Source: Rhodocyclus purpureus (GTDB taxonomy: Bacteria > Pseudomonadota > Gammaproteobacteria > Burkholderiales > Rhodocyclaceae). From it: 64,000 nucleotides of DNA. Positions within the stretch are counted from its first letter, which is position 1, and each line of letters opens with the position of its first letter. Below are positions 1 through 10,797 of the stretch, piece after piece. A program made the translations under genes and the position numbers. The notes under the pieces are model-generated. The model was given only the letters and a program-made list of their open reading frames with translations. It was not told the origin of the DNA and ran no database searches. The stretch covers positions 1-64,000 of the forward strand of contig NZ_NHRX01000018.1 of assembly GCF_016653115.1 (NCBI RefSeq), in the 5' to 3' direction.

Positions 1-127
<127 letters not shown>

Positions 128-226
128 GTGGAGGCTGCGCGAGGCGGCTTGGCAGGCATCGGTTGTTCGCGGCTTACGCCGCTCCCACGGGATCCCGCAG
201 GCACCTCGCGAGAGATTGACTGACGC

Positions 227-445
227 TCAGGACGGGTGGCGCGGGGGCGTGTCGGTGGCGACGCCGGGGTCGGCTTCTTCCGCTTCCGGAACGCGGTACG
301 ATTCGGTCGCCCAGGCGCCGAGGTCGATCAGGCGGCAGCGTTCGCTGCAGAACGGGCGCCAGCGGTGGGCGGGCGTCCACGGGGTTTCCTTGCCGCAGGT
401 CGGGCAGCGGACGGTGCGGGCGGCGGAATCGGGTTCTTCGGACAT
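227..445 (-). CDS. yacG: DNA gyrase inhibitor / zinc-binding protein YacG
   Basis: A 72-residue protein with a four-cysteine zinc site: C14-P-T-C17 and C33-S-E-R-C37, followed by RLIDLGAWA, the signature of YacG. In E. coli YacG binds GyrB and inhibits gyrase. The size is usual for the family and the C-terminal tail is acidic and presumably disordered. It is the last gene of a minus-strand group with zapD and coaE, an arrangement common in proteobacteria. It is separated from zapD by 50 bp. Confidence 0.93.
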   Translation of the reverse strand: MSEEPDSAARTVRCPTCGKETPWTPAHRWRPFCSERCRLIDLGAWATESYRVPEAEEADPGVATDTPPRHPS

Positions 446-495
446 CGGCTCAGACCTTTCGCAAAAGTTCTGACTCGGGGCGGACTAGAGGTTGC

Positions 496-1251
496 TTAGA
501 GGTTGCACAGCGTCATGTCGAACGCGATGTCCGCGCTGCAATGATGCGGCTTGTGCGCGCTGTCGGCGTGTACGAAGCGGATGTTCACCGCGTACTTGTT
601 GGCGCTGATCTCGGGAACGCACACGCCTGCCAGCTTGAGCGAGACGCGCACCATCTGCGTCGAGGTGCCGCCGAGCATCAGCTGGAATGCGCCGCCCTTG
701 GCGACGTGGCCCTCGGGCCTGCCGCTGGAGCGCAGCAGGCGCAGGACGATGAGCAGGCCGTCGCGCAGCGGCAGCAGCGGCTTCAGCCAGCCGAGCAGCG
801 CCTCGCGCCGCGTTTCGGGCGAGTGATGCAGCCAGTAGTGATACGAAGGCAGGTCGAACTCGCACAGTCCGCCGGGGATCGCGGCACGGCTGCGCACGCT
901 CATCAGCCAGTCGTTGTCGCGGAGGTGCTGGCCGATCTTGCCGGTCATCGCCAGCAGCGCGGCCGAGGCCTGCTCGATCTCGTAGAGCGCGCCGGCGAGC
1001 GCGTCCTCGGAGATGGCCGGGTTGTTGCGGTAGGCGAGCAGGATCTGGCGCTGCCGTTCGAGTTCCTGGATGAGGTCCATCTTGAGGTCGGCACGCCCGG
1101 CGACCTCGAGGATTTCGAACAGCGTGGTGATCGCGACGTGATGCTCGTAGGCCCCTTCATACTCGATGAAGTGCCCGGCCTTGTCGAACAAATCCTCAAG
1201 ACGCAGCAGAGTGCGGATGCGTTCGTTGAAGGGATATTCGTAAGTGATCAC
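496..1251 (-). CDS. zapD: Cell division protein ZapD
   Basis: 251 residues beginning MITYEYPFNERIRTLLRLEDLF, the well conserved start of ZapD (formerly YacF, DUF1342). ZapD is a cytoplasmic dimer that bundles FtsZ filaments through the FtsZ C-terminal tail at the Z-ring. The body is helical at the N-terminus (about 1-130) followed by the conserved segment DWLMSVRSRAAIPGG and a beta-rich C-terminal half, matching the known two-domain fold. Length is normal. Located between coaE and yacG as in many beta- and gammaproteobacteria. Confidence 0.95.
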   Translation of the reverse strand: MITYEYPFNERIRTLLRLEDLFDKAGHFIEYEGAYEHHVAITTLFEILEVAGRADLKMDLIQELERQRQILLAYRNNPAISEDALAGALYEIEQASAALLAMTGKIGQHLRDNDWLMSVRSRAAIPGGLCEFDLPSYHYWLHHSPETRREALLGWLKPLLPLRDGLLIVLRLLRSSGRPEGHVAKGGAFQLMLGGTSTQMVRVSLKLAGVCVPEISANKYAVNIRFVHADSAHKPHHCSADIAFDMTLCNL

Positions 1252-1305
1252 GCTGCGCCGCCCGTCGCAAAATTTGCGGAATTCTGAACCGTTTATTGCA
1301 AAACC

Positions 1306-1929
1306 TCAATGCTCTGCAGCAAGTTTCGCGGTGGCGAGCTCGAGATAACGCCGATGCAGCGTCGCGACGCGCGGCGGCAGCTCGGCAAGGTCACCGTCAT
1401 TGTGCAGCATGTCGTCGGCAGCTGCGAAACGCTGACCGCGCGTCGCCTGCGCGGCGATGATCGCGCGCACCTCGTCGGGGCTCATGCCGCTGCGCGCGAC
1501 GACCCGCGCGATCTGCGTTTCCTCGGCGCAATCGACGACCAGGATGCGGTCGACCCGGTCGCGCCAGCCCCCGGCTTCGATCAGCAGCGGGACGGCGAGG
1601 ATGACGTAGGGCGCGTCGGCCACGGCCTCGACCCGGGCCCGGCTCTCGGTGCGGATGCGCGGGTGCAGGATCGACTCCAGGCGGACGCGCGCGCCGAAAT
1701 TGGAGAAGACGATGTTGCGCATCGCGGCGCGGTCGAGCGAGCCGTCGGCGCGCACGACGCCATCGCCGAACGCGCTCCTGATCGCCGGCATGGCCGCGCC
1801 GCCGGGGCCGGTCAGCTCGTGCGCGATCGCGTCGGTGTCGACCAGCGGCACGCCGAGGGCAACGAAACAATCGGCGACGGCGCTCTTGCCGCAACCGATA
1901 CCGCCGGTCAAACCGACCACAAGACTCAT
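1306..1929 (-). CDS. coaE: Dephospho-CoA kinase
   Basis: 207 residues. CoaE phosphorylates dephospho-CoA with ATP, the last step of coenzyme A synthesis. The P-loop GGIGCGKS lies at residues 9-16, followed by the DTDAIAHELT substrate region (about 35-45) and the lid region HPRIR. The start MSLVVGLTGG was chosen over one five codons upstream because it places the P-loop at the usual distance. Its ATG overlaps the TGA of the upstream SPOR-domain gene (ATGA at 1926-1929), so the two are probably translationally coupled. coaX, an earlier CoA-pathway enzyme, is encoded 2.3 kb away on the same strand. Confidence 0.96.
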   Translation of the reverse strand: MSLVVGLTGGIGCGKSAVADCFVALGVPLVDTDAIAHELTGPGGAAMPAIRSAFGDGVVRADGSLDRAAMRNIVFSNFGARVRLESILHPRIRTESRARVEAVADAPYVILAVPLLIEAGGWRDRVDRILVVDCAEETQIARVVARSGMSPDEVRAIIAAQATRGQRFAAADDMLHNDGDLAELPPRVATLHRRYLELATAKLAAEH

Positions 1930-2753
1930 TTTCTGCTCCCGCAAACAGTTGGCTTGATGGATGGCAGCGCGCGCGCGACGGCGTCGCGCAGTGCTGTCAC
2001 CCGATTCTGGGTGCCCCTGACCTCGAAGCTGCCGCCCAGCACGGCGCTTTCGCGTTCGCTCACGCGCGCCTGCGCCACGCCCTGGCGGCGCAGCGAATCG
2101 AGATGCTTCTGCGCCGCCGCCGGGCTGGAAAAAACGCCGAGCGAGATGGCAAAGCGGTTCGGTCCGGGGACCTCGTTGATGAACAATTCATTGACGCCCT
2201 GGCGCCTGAGTTCGCCGACCCGGCGCTCGGCGTCGCTGCGGCTCGCCTGCGGCGGAATATGCACCCACCAGAGCTTCTTGCCGCCGACGCTGCGCGAACG
2301 CTGCAACTCGGGAAAGCGGGCGGCGACGAGCGCTTCGAGACGATCGCCGTCGGCGGCGCCGAGGTCGTGCCAGCGCAGGCAAGCCTGCCGTTCAGCCACA
2401 GCCGGCGCGCGCTCCGCCGGCGCCACTCGCGCGGGCGCCGCTGCGGATGCAGGGGAAGCAGGTGCGTGTGCCGTAACCGCCGTGGCAGGTGCTGCGGGCG
2501 GTGGCGGCGGCTGTACAGGCTGAGCGGGCGAATCTGGCAGCCGGGGCGAGGCAGATGCCTCCCCCTCCCCCGGCTGGCTGGCCGCCTCCGGCGCAGGCGT
2601 GGCCGCTGCCGGCGGCACGATCCTCAGCTTGTCGGCATTGACCTGCTGCTGCAGGCGCACCGCGTCGGCGCTCCCGCTGCGCGCAAACCAGCCCTGCCCC
2701 CAGGCGAACAGGAGCAGATTGGCGGCGACGAGAGCGATCAGCAGCGCGCGCAT
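1926..2753 (-). CDS. SPOR-domain membrane protein
   Basis: 275 residues. A hydrophobic segment at residues 2-19 (LLIALVAANLLLFAWGQ) should anchor it in the inner membrane. A proline- and alanine-rich linker (about 40-120) leads to a C-terminal SPOR-like domain (about 180-260) that includes NRFAISLGVFSSPAAAQKHL. SPOR domains bind denuded septal peptidoglycan, so a role at the division site in the periplasm is likely, which fits the nearby zapD. It is not clearly FtsN or DedD by length or surrounding genes, so no symbol is given. Confidence 0.8.
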   Translation of the reverse strand: MRALLIALVAANLLLFAWGQGWFARSGSADAVRLQQQVNADKLRIVPPAAATPAPEAASQPGEGEASASPRLPDSPAQPVQPPPPPAAPATAVTAHAPASPASAAAPARVAPAERAPAVAERQACLRWHDLGAADGDRLEALVAARFPELQRSRSVGGKKLWWVHIPPQASRSDAERRVGELRRQGVNELFINEVPGPNRFAISLGVFSSPAAAQKHLDSLRRQGVAQARVSERESAVLGGSFEVRGTQNRVTALRDAVARALPSIKPTVCGSRK

Positions 2754-2763
2754 GGGCAGCGGG

Positions 2764-4122
2764 TCACCCCACCTTCGGCAGGTGCGCGAGCGAGGCGGCG
2801 ACCGCCTCGGCCGGGTACTCGTAGTCTTCCAACTGGCCGGCGAAGTAGCGGTCGTAGGAAGCCATGTCGAAGTGGCCGTGGCCGGTCAGGTTGAAGAAGA
2901 TCGTCTTCGCCTCGCCGGTCTCCTTGCAGCGCAGCGCCTCGTCGATCGCGCCGCGGATGGCGTGGTTGGACTCGGGCGCCGGGATGATTCCCTCGGCGCG
3001 CGCGAACATGACGCCGGCCTCGAAGGTGGCGAGCTGCGGCAGCGCCCGCGCCTCGATCAGGCCGTCGCGGTAAAGCTGCGACACGAGCTGCGAAGCGCCG
3101 TGGTAGCGCAGGCCGCCGGCGTGGATGCCGGGCGGCATGAAGTCGTGGCCGAGCGTGTACATCTTCATCAGCGGCGTGAAGCCCGACAGGTCGCCGTAGT
3201 CGTAGGCGTAGGCGCCGCGCGTCAGCGACGGGCACGAGCTCGGCTCGACGGCGATGAGGCGCAAGTCCGGCGTCTTGCCGCAGGCCTTGTCGGCGATGAA
3301 GGGGAAGGCGATGCCGCCGAACGAGGAACCACCACCGCAGGGGCCGACGATGATGTCGGGCCAGTCGCCGGCGCGCTCGAACTGCTTCTTCGCCTCGAGG
3401 CCGATGATCGACTGGTGCAGGATCACGTGGTTCAGGACCGAGCCGAGCGAGTAGTTGGTGTCGGCGCGGCCGGCGGCTTCCTCGACCGCTTCCGAGATCG
3501 CCAGCCCGAGCGAGCCCTGGCTGTCGGGGTTGCGCGCCAGTTCGTCACGGCCGCTCTGCGTCAGTTGCGAGGGGCTGGCGAACACTTCGGCGCCCCAGGT
3601 CTTCATCATCGAGCGGCGGAAAGGCTTCTGGTCGTAGCTGACCTTGACCATGTAGATGCGCACGTCGATGCCGAACATCTGCCCGGCGAAGGCGATCGAC
3701 GAGCCCCACTGCCCGGCGCCGGTCTCGGTGGTCAGGCGGCGGATGCCGGCCTCGCGGTTGTAATAGGCCTGCGGCACCGCCGAGTTCGGCTTGTGCGAAC
3801 CGGCCGGCGAGATGCCTTCGTACTTGTAGTAGATGCGCGCCGGCGTGCCGAGCGCCTCTTCGAGCCTTTTCGCGCGGCACAGCGGCGACGGACGCCAGAG
3901 GCGGTAGATTTCGCGCACCGGCTCGGGGATCGGGATCCAGCGCTCGGATGACATCTCCTGTTCGAGGATGTTCACCGGAAAGATCGCCGACATCTGCTCC
4001 AGGGTGACCGGCTTGCCATCGGCGCCGAGCGGCGGCGGCGGCGGGTTCGGCATGTCGGCGACGACGTTGTACCAGTGCGTCGGGATGTCGGACGCTTCGA
4101 GGTTGATGCGCAGAGATTCCAT
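2764..4122 (-). CDS. TrpB2-type tryptophan synthase beta chain
   Basis: 452 residues from [20 protein letters not shown]. This is the TrpB2 class of PLP enzymes, which condense indole with serine to give tryptophan and usually stand apart from trpA. The PLP lysine is about K111 in GSHKPNSA, followed by TETGAGQWG and the phosphate-binding [11 protein letters not shown] loop. The N-terminal extension with NPPPPPL distinguishes TrpB2 from TrpB1. The start at 4122 has a clear AGGAAG ribosome site; an upstream in-frame start would add 17 atypical residues. No trpA is in the window, consistent with a stand-alone indole-salvaging role. Confidence 0.9.
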   Translation of the reverse strand: MESLRINLEASDIPTHWYNVVADMPNPPPPPLGADGKPVTLEQMSAIFPVNILEQEMSSERWIPIPEPVREIYRLWRPSPLCRAKRLEEALGTPARIYYKYEGISPAGSHKPNSAVPQAYYNREAGIRRLTTETGAGQWGSSIAFAGQMFGIDVRIYMVKVSYDQKPFRRSMMKTWGAEVFASPSQLTQSGRDELARNPDSQGSLGLAISEAVEEAAGRADTNYSLGSVLNHVILHQSIIGLEAKKQFERAGDWPDIIVGPCGGGSSFGGIAFPFIADKACGKTPDLRLIAVEPSSCPSLTRGAYAYDYGDLSGFTPLMKMYTLGHDFMPPGIHAGGLRYHGASQLVSQLYRDGLIEARALPQLATFEAGVMFARAEGIIPAPESNHAIRGAIDEALRCKETGEAKTIFFNLTGHGHFDMASYDRYFAGQLEDYEYPAEAVAASLAHLPKVG

Positions 4123-4221
4123 GGGGGCTTCCTGAACGAAATGAGGCAATGACTTATGCGGCAAGCGGCGCACTGCGCGCCTGCGACGCGGGAAAGGGGA
4201 TGCGCTCGGGCGTGCGCGGGT

Positions 4222-4962
4222 TCATGCGGACTCGGACTGATCGGCGGGTGCGACCTCCGCGGCGAACTCGGCGAGCCCTTCGAGGACGAGATTGTCGACA
4301 CAGCGCAGCGGCAGCGCAAGCCGCTCGGCAAGGAGCGGCGCCGAACCGCCGGTGAGCAGGCAGGGGGCGCCGGCCGGCAGCGTCCGGTGGAGGCGTTCGA
4401 TGGCGCCGGCTTGCGCATGCAGGCAGCCGCTGACGATCGCGTCGTCGGTCGAGCGCGGCAGTTCGCGGAACTCGCCGTTGGCGTAGGGCAGCTGCGCGGT
4501 GGCCGTGGCCAGCGAGCGGCGCATCAGGTCGAGCCCCGGCAGGATCACCCCGCCCTGGAAGACGCCGTCGCCGTCGAGCACGTCGATGGTCGTCGCCGTC
4601 CCGGCGCAGACGACGAGGCAGGCGTCGCCGACCAGCGCGCGGGCGCCGATCAGCGCGGCCCAGCGGTCGGCACCGAGGCGCTGCGGCGGCTGGTAGCGGT
4701 TCTCGACGCCACACTGCGCGGCGCCCGGATGCAGCCAGCGGGCACTCGCGGCACGCGTGCCGAGCGACTGGCGAATGGCCGCGGCGACCGCATCGCCGGC
4801 GACGTTGCAGACGACGATCGTGGCGTCGGCCGGCCAGTCCTCGGCCGCCTCGACCAGCCAGGGGGCGTCGCTGGTCGCCAGCGCGCCCTTCTCCAGCCAC
4901 TCGCCGGCGTGGCGCAGTCCCCACTTGATGCGGGTGTTGCCGGCGTCGATGGCGACGATCAT
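4222..4962 (-). CDS. coaX: Type III pantothenate kinase
   Basis: 246 residues from MIVAIDAGNTRIKWG. CoaX phosphorylates pantothenate, the first committed step of CoA synthesis. The ATP-binding DAGNTRIKWG motif (6-15), GADRWAALIGA (pantothenate site) and VCAGTATTIDVL are all present, placing it in the ASKHA-fold type III class. The start codon overlaps the birA stop (ATGA at 4959-4962), a widespread birA-coaX arrangement implying coupled translation. A 99-bp gap to trpB2 follows downstream, with no feature I can identify. Confidence 0.95.
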   Translation of the reverse strand: MIVAIDAGNTRIKWGLRHAGEWLEKGALATSDAPWLVEAAEDWPADATIVVCNVAGDAVAAAIRQSLGTRAASARWLHPGAAQCGVENRYQPPQRLGADRWAALIGARALVGDACLVVCAGTATTIDVLDGDGVFQGGVILPGLDLMRRSLATATAQLPYANGEFRELPRSTDDAIVSGCLHAQAGAIERLHRTLPAGAPCLLTGGSAPLLAERLALPLRCVDNLVLEGLAEFAAEVAPADQSESA

Positions 4963-5765
4963 GCGGCACGCAGCGACAGGTCGCCGACGAGGAAGCGCTG
5001 GCAGCGGCCGTCGGCGGTGGTGATCAGCAGGGCGCCGTCGGCGTCGGCACCGTCGCAGCGGCCCTCGGCGAGCAGTGTCGGCGCGCCGCCGGCGCCGCTG
5101 TCGAAGAGGCGCACCTGCTGCCCCTGCCAGGCATTCAGTTGCCCCCATTCGTCGCGCAGGGCGGCGAAGCCCGCGACGGCGAAGAGGTCGAGCGTCGCCG
5201 CCAGCGACTCGAGCAGGGCGGCCAAGAGCTGGTGACGCTCGGGCACGGTCCCCATCTGCGCCAGCGCCGCGGGCGGCAGGGAATAGCCCACGCCGGGCGG
5301 CGGCGGCAGCAGGTTGATGCCGATGCCGATGACCGCCGCCATGGCGCCGCGCTCGGCGGCCAGTTCGATCAGTATGCCGCCGAGCTTGCCGCCGTCGAGC
5401 ACGAGGTCGTTCGGCCACTTGAGCGCCGCCCCGCGCAGGCCGCAGGCCGCGAGCGCTCGCGCGACGGCGACGCCGACCGCCAGCGACAGCCCGGCGAGCC
5501 GGCCGGGATCGCCGGCAAAGCGCCACAGCAGCGAGAAGGTGAGCGCGTCGCCAGGCGCCGACTGCCAGGCGCGGCCACGGCGACCGCGGCCGGCAGCTTG
5601 CCGATCGGCGACGACGACGCTGCCCGAGGCAGCACCGCCGGCTGCACGCGCGAGCAGCACGCTGTTGGTCGAATCGCATTCGGCGAGCGCATCGACATCG
5701 AAGCGGACGCGCGCCGGCCCGAGCAGGGTGGCGAGGCGGACGGGGTCGATCAGGCAGGCGGTCAT
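4959..5765 (-). CDS. birA: Biotin--[acetyl-CoA-carboxylase] ligase
   Basis: 268 residues from MTACLIDPVRLATLL. It activates biotin to biotinyl-AMP and attaches it to the biotin carrier protein. The biotin/AMP loop GRGRRGRAWQS, the KWPNDLVLDGGKLGGIL core and the C-terminal SH3-like domain are present. There is no N-terminal helix-turn-helix, so this is the ligase-only form and should not repress biotin genes. Translation of coaX is coupled to it. A 113-bp gap separates it from ntrC upstream. Confidence 0.94.
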   Translation of the reverse strand: MTACLIDPVRLATLLGPARVRFDVDALAECDSTNSVLLARAAGGAASGSVVVADRQAAGRGRRGRAWQSAPGDALTFSLLWRFAGDPGRLAGLSLAVGVAVARALAACGLRGAALKWPNDLVLDGGKLGGILIELAAERGAMAAVIGIGINLLPPPPGVGYSLPPAALAQMGTVPERHQLLAALLESLAATLDLFAVAGFAALRDEWGQLNAWQGQQVRLFDSGAGGAPTLLAEGRCDGADADGALLITTADGRCQRFLVGDLSLRAA

Positions 5766-5878
5766 CGCGGGGAAAGTCAGGTTGGCAGGCGCGGAATCGG
5801 CGCCCAATCCGTCATTATCCCCGGATCCCTGCCCTCGGCAAGCCCGCGCCGGCGCGCTTTCGGCAGCAGCGCCGGCCC

Positions 5879-7291
<1,413 letters not shown>

Positions 7292-7359
7292 TGATTCCCC
7301 ATTCGTCATTGTTGGCGCCGGCATTCCCTAGCAATAATCCTGCCAGCGACCCGGCAAGC

Positions 7360-8439
7360 TCAGCGGGCGCCCTTGGCCGCCAGCGGCAGGCGCAGCGTGA
7401 AACAGGTGTAGCCGGGACGGCTGTCGCAGTCGATCGTCCCCTGGTGCTGCTGGATGAAGCTCTGCACCAGCGCCAGGCCGAGTCCGCTGCCGCCGTCACG
7501 CCCGGACACCAGCGGGAAGAACATGCGGCCGCGGATGTCGTCGGGGATTCCCGGCCCGTCGTCGACGACCTGGACTTCGAGCGCCAGCCGGTGGCGGCGC
7601 TTGGCCAGCGTCACCTGGCGCGCGACGCGCGTGCGCAGGACGATCTCGCCGCGTGCCTCCGGGCCCTGGCTGCAGATCGCCTGCGCGGAGTTGCGCGCCA
7701 GGTTGAGGATGGCCTGGATCAGCTGCTCGCGGTCGCCGACGAGCTCGGGCAGGCTGGTGTCGTAGTCACGGCGGATGCTGATCTGCGGAAATTCGGCGAC
7801 GAGCAGGCTGCGCACGCGTTCGAGGATCTCGTGGATGTTCACCTCGGCCGGACGCATCATCGCGCGGTTCGGCGACAGGAGGCGCTGCATCAGGTTCTGC
7901 AGCCGGTCGGACTCCTGGATGATGACCTGGGTGTATTCGCGCAGTTCGGGCTTGTCGAGCTCGCGTTCGAGCAGCTGCGCGGCGCCGCGGATGCCACCGA
8001 GCGGGTTCTTGATCTCGTGCGCGAGGTTGCGGATCAGCTCGCGGCTGGCCTGCTGCTGCGCGGCGATCTGCTCCTCGCGGCTCGCCTTCAGCTGCTGCTC
8101 GATCGGCCAGAGTTCGAGCAGCAGGCTCGCGCCGGCGACCGAAGTCGGGCTGACGGTGCAGTTGAGTTGCAGGACTTCACCGTCGCCGCGGCGCAGTTCG
8201 ATGTTCTGGACGTTGTGGCTCCAGCCCAGGCGCAGCACACTGGCGAGCGCCTGCCGCAGGGTCGGCGAGGCGGCGATGAAGCCGCCGATCGAGCGGCCGA
8301 GCAGCGACTTGCTACTGCCGGCGAGCAGGTTCTCGGCCGCCGGATTGAGGTGCACGAGCCTCAACTCCGCGTCGAGCATGATCACCGACACCGAGAGCAG
8401 GTCGAGACCGGCGAATGGATTGAACGAGGATTCCGGCAT
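7360..8439 (-). CDS. ntrB: Nitrogen regulation sensor histidine kinase NtrB
   Basis: 359 residues. A PAS-like N-terminal domain (about 10-115, VIMLDAELRLVHLNPAAENLL) precedes the DHp helix with phospho-acceptor H141 in NLAHEIKNPLGG and the HATPase domain (QAILNLARNSAQAI N-box; DDGPGIP; GGSGLGLALVQ). No membrane segments are seen, as expected for the soluble NtrB, which is controlled by PII proteins. It phosphorylates NtrC, encoded directly downstream. Confidence 0.96.
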   Translation of the reverse strand: MPESSFNPFAGLDLLSVSVIMLDAELRLVHLNPAAENLLAGSSKSLLGRSIGGFIAASPTLRQALASVLRLGWSHNVQNIELRRGDGEVLQLNCTVSPTSVAGASLLLELWPIEQQLKASREEQIAAQQQASRELIRNLAHEIKNPLGGIRGAAQLLERELDKPELREYTQVIIQESDRLQNLMQRLLSPNRAMMRPAEVNIHEILERVRSLLVAEFPQISIRRDYDTSLPELVGDREQLIQAILNLARNSAQAICSQGPEARGEIVLRTRVARQVTLAKRRHRLALEVQVVDDGPGIPDDIRGRMFFPLVSGRDGGSGLGLALVQSFIQQHQGTIDCDSRPGYTCFTLRLPLAAKGAR

Positions 8440-8484
8440 GCTTGGCTCGCTGGGCAGGGATTGGAGGGACGACTGCGCCGGCGT

Positions 8485-8937
8485 TCAGCGCAGGTTGGCG
8501 ATTTCCCTGCGGATCGCCGCGACGTTGCGCTCGTGCAACGCGCGCCGCTCGGCGAGCGACTGGCCCGCTTGCCCCTGGGGAGCGCGCAAGGCCGCCTGTT
8601 CGGCCGCTTGCGCCTGCTCCAGCTGCTTCAGTTCGGCGGCGAGTTCGCTTTCCAGGATGCGCCGCCGGTCGCTGTCGCGCGCGCGCTGGGTGGCGGGGTC
8701 GACGCGCGGAAAGTCGGCCGGCGTCGTGCCTGCCGACGACTGCGCTGCCGGACGCGAGGGCGCCCCGGCCGCCGGGCGGCTGGATTCGAGCTTGAGCACC
8801 TTGCAGCCGCGCGCGGCGATGCTGGTGTAGGTGAGGTGACCGTCGCGGCCGACGCACTTGTAGAGTTCGGCCTGCACCGGCGCTGCTACCAGCGCACAAC
8901 CGAGCGGCAGGAGGTGAAGCAGCCGCGTCATTCTCAT
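8485..8937 (-). CDS. DUF4124 domain-containing secreted protein
   Basis: 150 residues from MRMTRLLHLLPLGCALVAAP. A signal peptide ends at about VQA-ELYKC, so the product is probably periplasmic. The mature start ELYKCVGRDGHLTYTS is a DUF4124 motif; the rest is a low-complexity region followed by a charged helical, probably coiled-coil segment (about 95-148). The start at 8937 is preceded by GGAG at good spacing; an ATG two codons in is the alternative. It lies between glnA and ntrB, an arrangement I recall from Rhodocyclales and relatives, but its function is unknown. Confidence 0.8.
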   Translation of the reverse strand: MRMTRLLHLLPLGCALVAAPVQAELYKCVGRDGHLTYTSIAARGCKVLKLESSRPAAGAPSRPAAQSSAGTTPADFPRVDPATQRARDSDRRRILESELAAELKQLEQAQAAEQAALRAPQGQAGQSLAERRALHERNVAAIRREIANLR

Positions 8938-9032
8938 CGTCACTCCGTCGGCGAATGATGGCATGCGCCTATTGGACCACCGTGAACTCGCGCCTGGCAA
9001 CCCGTGCAGGACGGCGACCGCGGACGGTGGAC

Positions 9033-9062
9033 AAAAAAGACGGGCTTGCGCCCGTCTTTTTT
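9033..9062 (-). terminator. Intrinsic terminator of glnA
   Basis: Perfect inverted repeat GACGGGC-TTGC-GCCCGTC flanked by six A on one side and six T on the other, 14 bp after the glnA stop codon. The A and T flanks make it potentially bidirectional. It should separate glnA transcripts from the DUF4124-ntrBC group. Confidence 0.9.
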
Positions 9063-9076
9063 GCTTCGCCGCCGGA

Positions 9077-10489
9077 TCAGCAGCTGTAGTACATGTCGAA
9101 CTCGACCGGATGGGTGGTCATCCGGATGCGCGTGACTTCTTCCATCTTCAGGTCGATGAAGGCATCGATCCAGTCGTTGGAGAAGACGCCGCCGCGGGTC
9201 AGGAACTCGCGATCCTTGTCGAGTGCGTCAAGAGCTTCTTCGAGGCTGGCGCAGACGGTCGGGATCTTTGCATCCTCTTCCGGCGGCAGGTCGTAGAGGT
9301 TCTTGTCGGCCGGGTCACCAGGATGAATCTTGTTCTGGATACCGTCGAGACCGGCCATCATGAGCGCGGCGAAGCACAGGTAGGGGTTGGCGATCGGGTC
9401 CGGGAAACGGGCTTCGATGCGGCGCGCCTTGTCGGAAGCGACGAAGGGAATGCGGATCGAGGCCGAGCGGTTCTTCGCCGAGTAGGCCAGCTTGACCGGC
9501 GCTTCGTAGTGCGGGACGAGACGCTTGTACGAGTTGGTGCCCGGGTTGGTGATCGCGTTCAGCGCCTTGGCGTGCTTGATGATGCCGCCGATGTAGTAGA
9601 GCGCGGTCTCGGACAGGCCGGCGTAGCCGTTGCCCGCGAACAGGTTCTTGCCGTCCTTCCAGATCGACTGGTGCACGTGCATGCCCGAGCCGTTGTCGCC
9701 GACGATCGGCTTCGGCATGAAGGTCGCGGTCTTGCCGTACTGGTGCGCGACGTTGTGCACGATGTACTTCAGGACCTGCGTCTTGTCGGCGCGGCGGACC
9801 AGCGTGTCGAACTTGGTGCCGATTTCGTTCTGGCCGGCGGTCGCGACTTCGTGGTGGTGCACTTCGACTTCGACGCCGCACTGCTCCATCGCCAGACACA
9901 TCGCGGCGCGGATGTCGTTGAACGAGTCGACCGGCGGCACCGGGAAGTAGCCGCCCTTGACCGGCGGACGGTGGCCGATGTTGCCGCCTTCGACCTTCTC
10001 GCCGGAGGTCCATGCCGCTTCTTCGGAGAATATCTTGACGAAGGTGCCCGACATGTCGGTCTTCCATTCGACCGAGTCGAAGATGAAGAACTCGGGTTCG
10101 GGACCGAAGAAGGCGGTGTCGCCGATTCCGGAAGACTTCAGGTAGGCTTCGGCGCGCTTGGCGATCGAGCGCGGGTCGCGGTCGTAGCCGCGGCCGTCGG
10201 CCGGGTCGACGACATCGCAGGAAAGGACCAGGGTCGTCTCGTCGAAGAACGGGTCGATGTAGGCGGTGTTGGGGTCCGGCATCAGGAGCATGTCGGACGC
10301 CTGGATACCCTTCCAGCCGGCGATCGACGAGCCGTCGAAGGCGTGGCCTTCTTCGAACTTGTCTTCATCGACGGTGTGCGCAGGGACGCTGACGTGCTGT
10401 TCCTTGCCGCGGGTATCGGTAAAACGGAAATCGACGAACTTGACGTCGTTTTCCTGCATCATCTTCAGAACGTCTTGGGGGCTTGCCAT
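9077..10489 (-). CDS. glnA: Glutamine synthetase, type I
   Basis: 470 residues from [20 protein letters not shown]. It makes glutamine from glutamate, ammonia and ATP as a cytoplasmic dodecamer. Motifs seen include [14 protein letters not shown], the metal-site [18 protein letters not shown] and NRSASIRIP. The [11 protein letters not shown] segment carries the adenylylation tyrosine (about Y399) of the GSI-beta class, so control by GlnE is expected. The start was chosen for the conserved N-terminus; an upstream in-frame ATG would add 20 unrelated residues. Transcription should be driven by the sigma54 promoter and NtrC boxes upstream. Confidence 0.98.
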   Translation of the reverse strand: MASPQDVLKMMQENDVKFVDFRFTDTRGKEQHVSVPAHTVDEDKFEEGHAFDGSSIAGWKGIQASDMLLMPDPNTAYIDPFFDETTLVLSCDVVDPADGRGYDRDPRSIAKRAEAYLKSSGIGDTAFFGPEPEFFIFDSVEWKTDMSGTFVKIFSEEAAWTSGEKVEGGNIGHRPPVKGGYFPVPPVDSFNDIRAAMCLAMEQCGVEVEVHHHEVATAGQNEIGTKFDTLVRRADKTQVLKYIVHNVAHQYGKTATFMPKPIVGDNGSGMHVHQSIWKDGKNLFAGNGYAGLSETALYYIGGIIKHAKALNAITNPGTNSYKRLVPHYEAPVKLAYSAKNRSASIRIPFVASDKARRIEARFPDPIANPYLCFAALMMAGLDGIQNKIHPGDPADKNLYDLPPEEDAKIPTVCASLEEALDALDKDREFLTRGGVFSNDWIDAFIDLKMEEVTRIRMTTHPVEFDMYYSC

Positions 10490-10570
10490 GTACAAAGTCT
10501 CCTGAGCAGGTGCCGGACGACCCGGCGAATGGACAGAGGCGAAATTCAAAAGCGCAACGCTGGAGTCGTC

Positions 10571-10587
10571 AGCAGAAAGCGTGCCAA
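10571..10587 (-). promoter_or_regulatory. Sigma54 promoter of glnA
   Basis: On the minus strand the sequence reads TTGGCACGCTTTCTGCT, with the -24 GG and -12 GC exactly 10 bases apart and strong agreement with TTGGCACG-N4-TTGCW. It lies 82 bp upstream of the glnA start. Confidence 0.9.
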
Positions 10588-10651
10588 CCTACTTTCAGTC
10601 AGCTGTTCATTGTGCCACAAAGCGTCCGGGCGACGGCGACGGCGAGCGGAC

Positions 10652-10696
10652 GCACCGCCTTGGTGCGAAGGCGCACATACCGCACCATCGCGGTGC
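10652..10696. promoter_or_regulatory. Two NtrC binding sites upstream of glnA
   Basis: Two dyads fit the NtrC box (GCACC-N5-GGTGC): GCACCgccttGGTGC at 10652-10666 and GCACCatcgcGGTGC at 10682-10696. Their centres are 30 bp apart, about three helical turns, and they lie 65-125 bp upstream of the sigma54 promoter, the usual enhancer position. The rest of 10490-10797 holds no gene. Confidence 0.88.
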
Positions 10697-10797
10697 TCGC
10701 GCGCCCCACAGCAGCGCGACAAGCGGGCGGCGATGCGACCGCCGTAAGGTGCAAGCTAGTTTATACTTTCCTGTTTCGCAACAAGAGACTCGTGCAC

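Noticed and set aside
2599-3951. Plus-strand open frame of 450 codons opposite trpB2
   Set aside because: Antisense shadow; the composition is arginine/alanine-rich and no motif is present.
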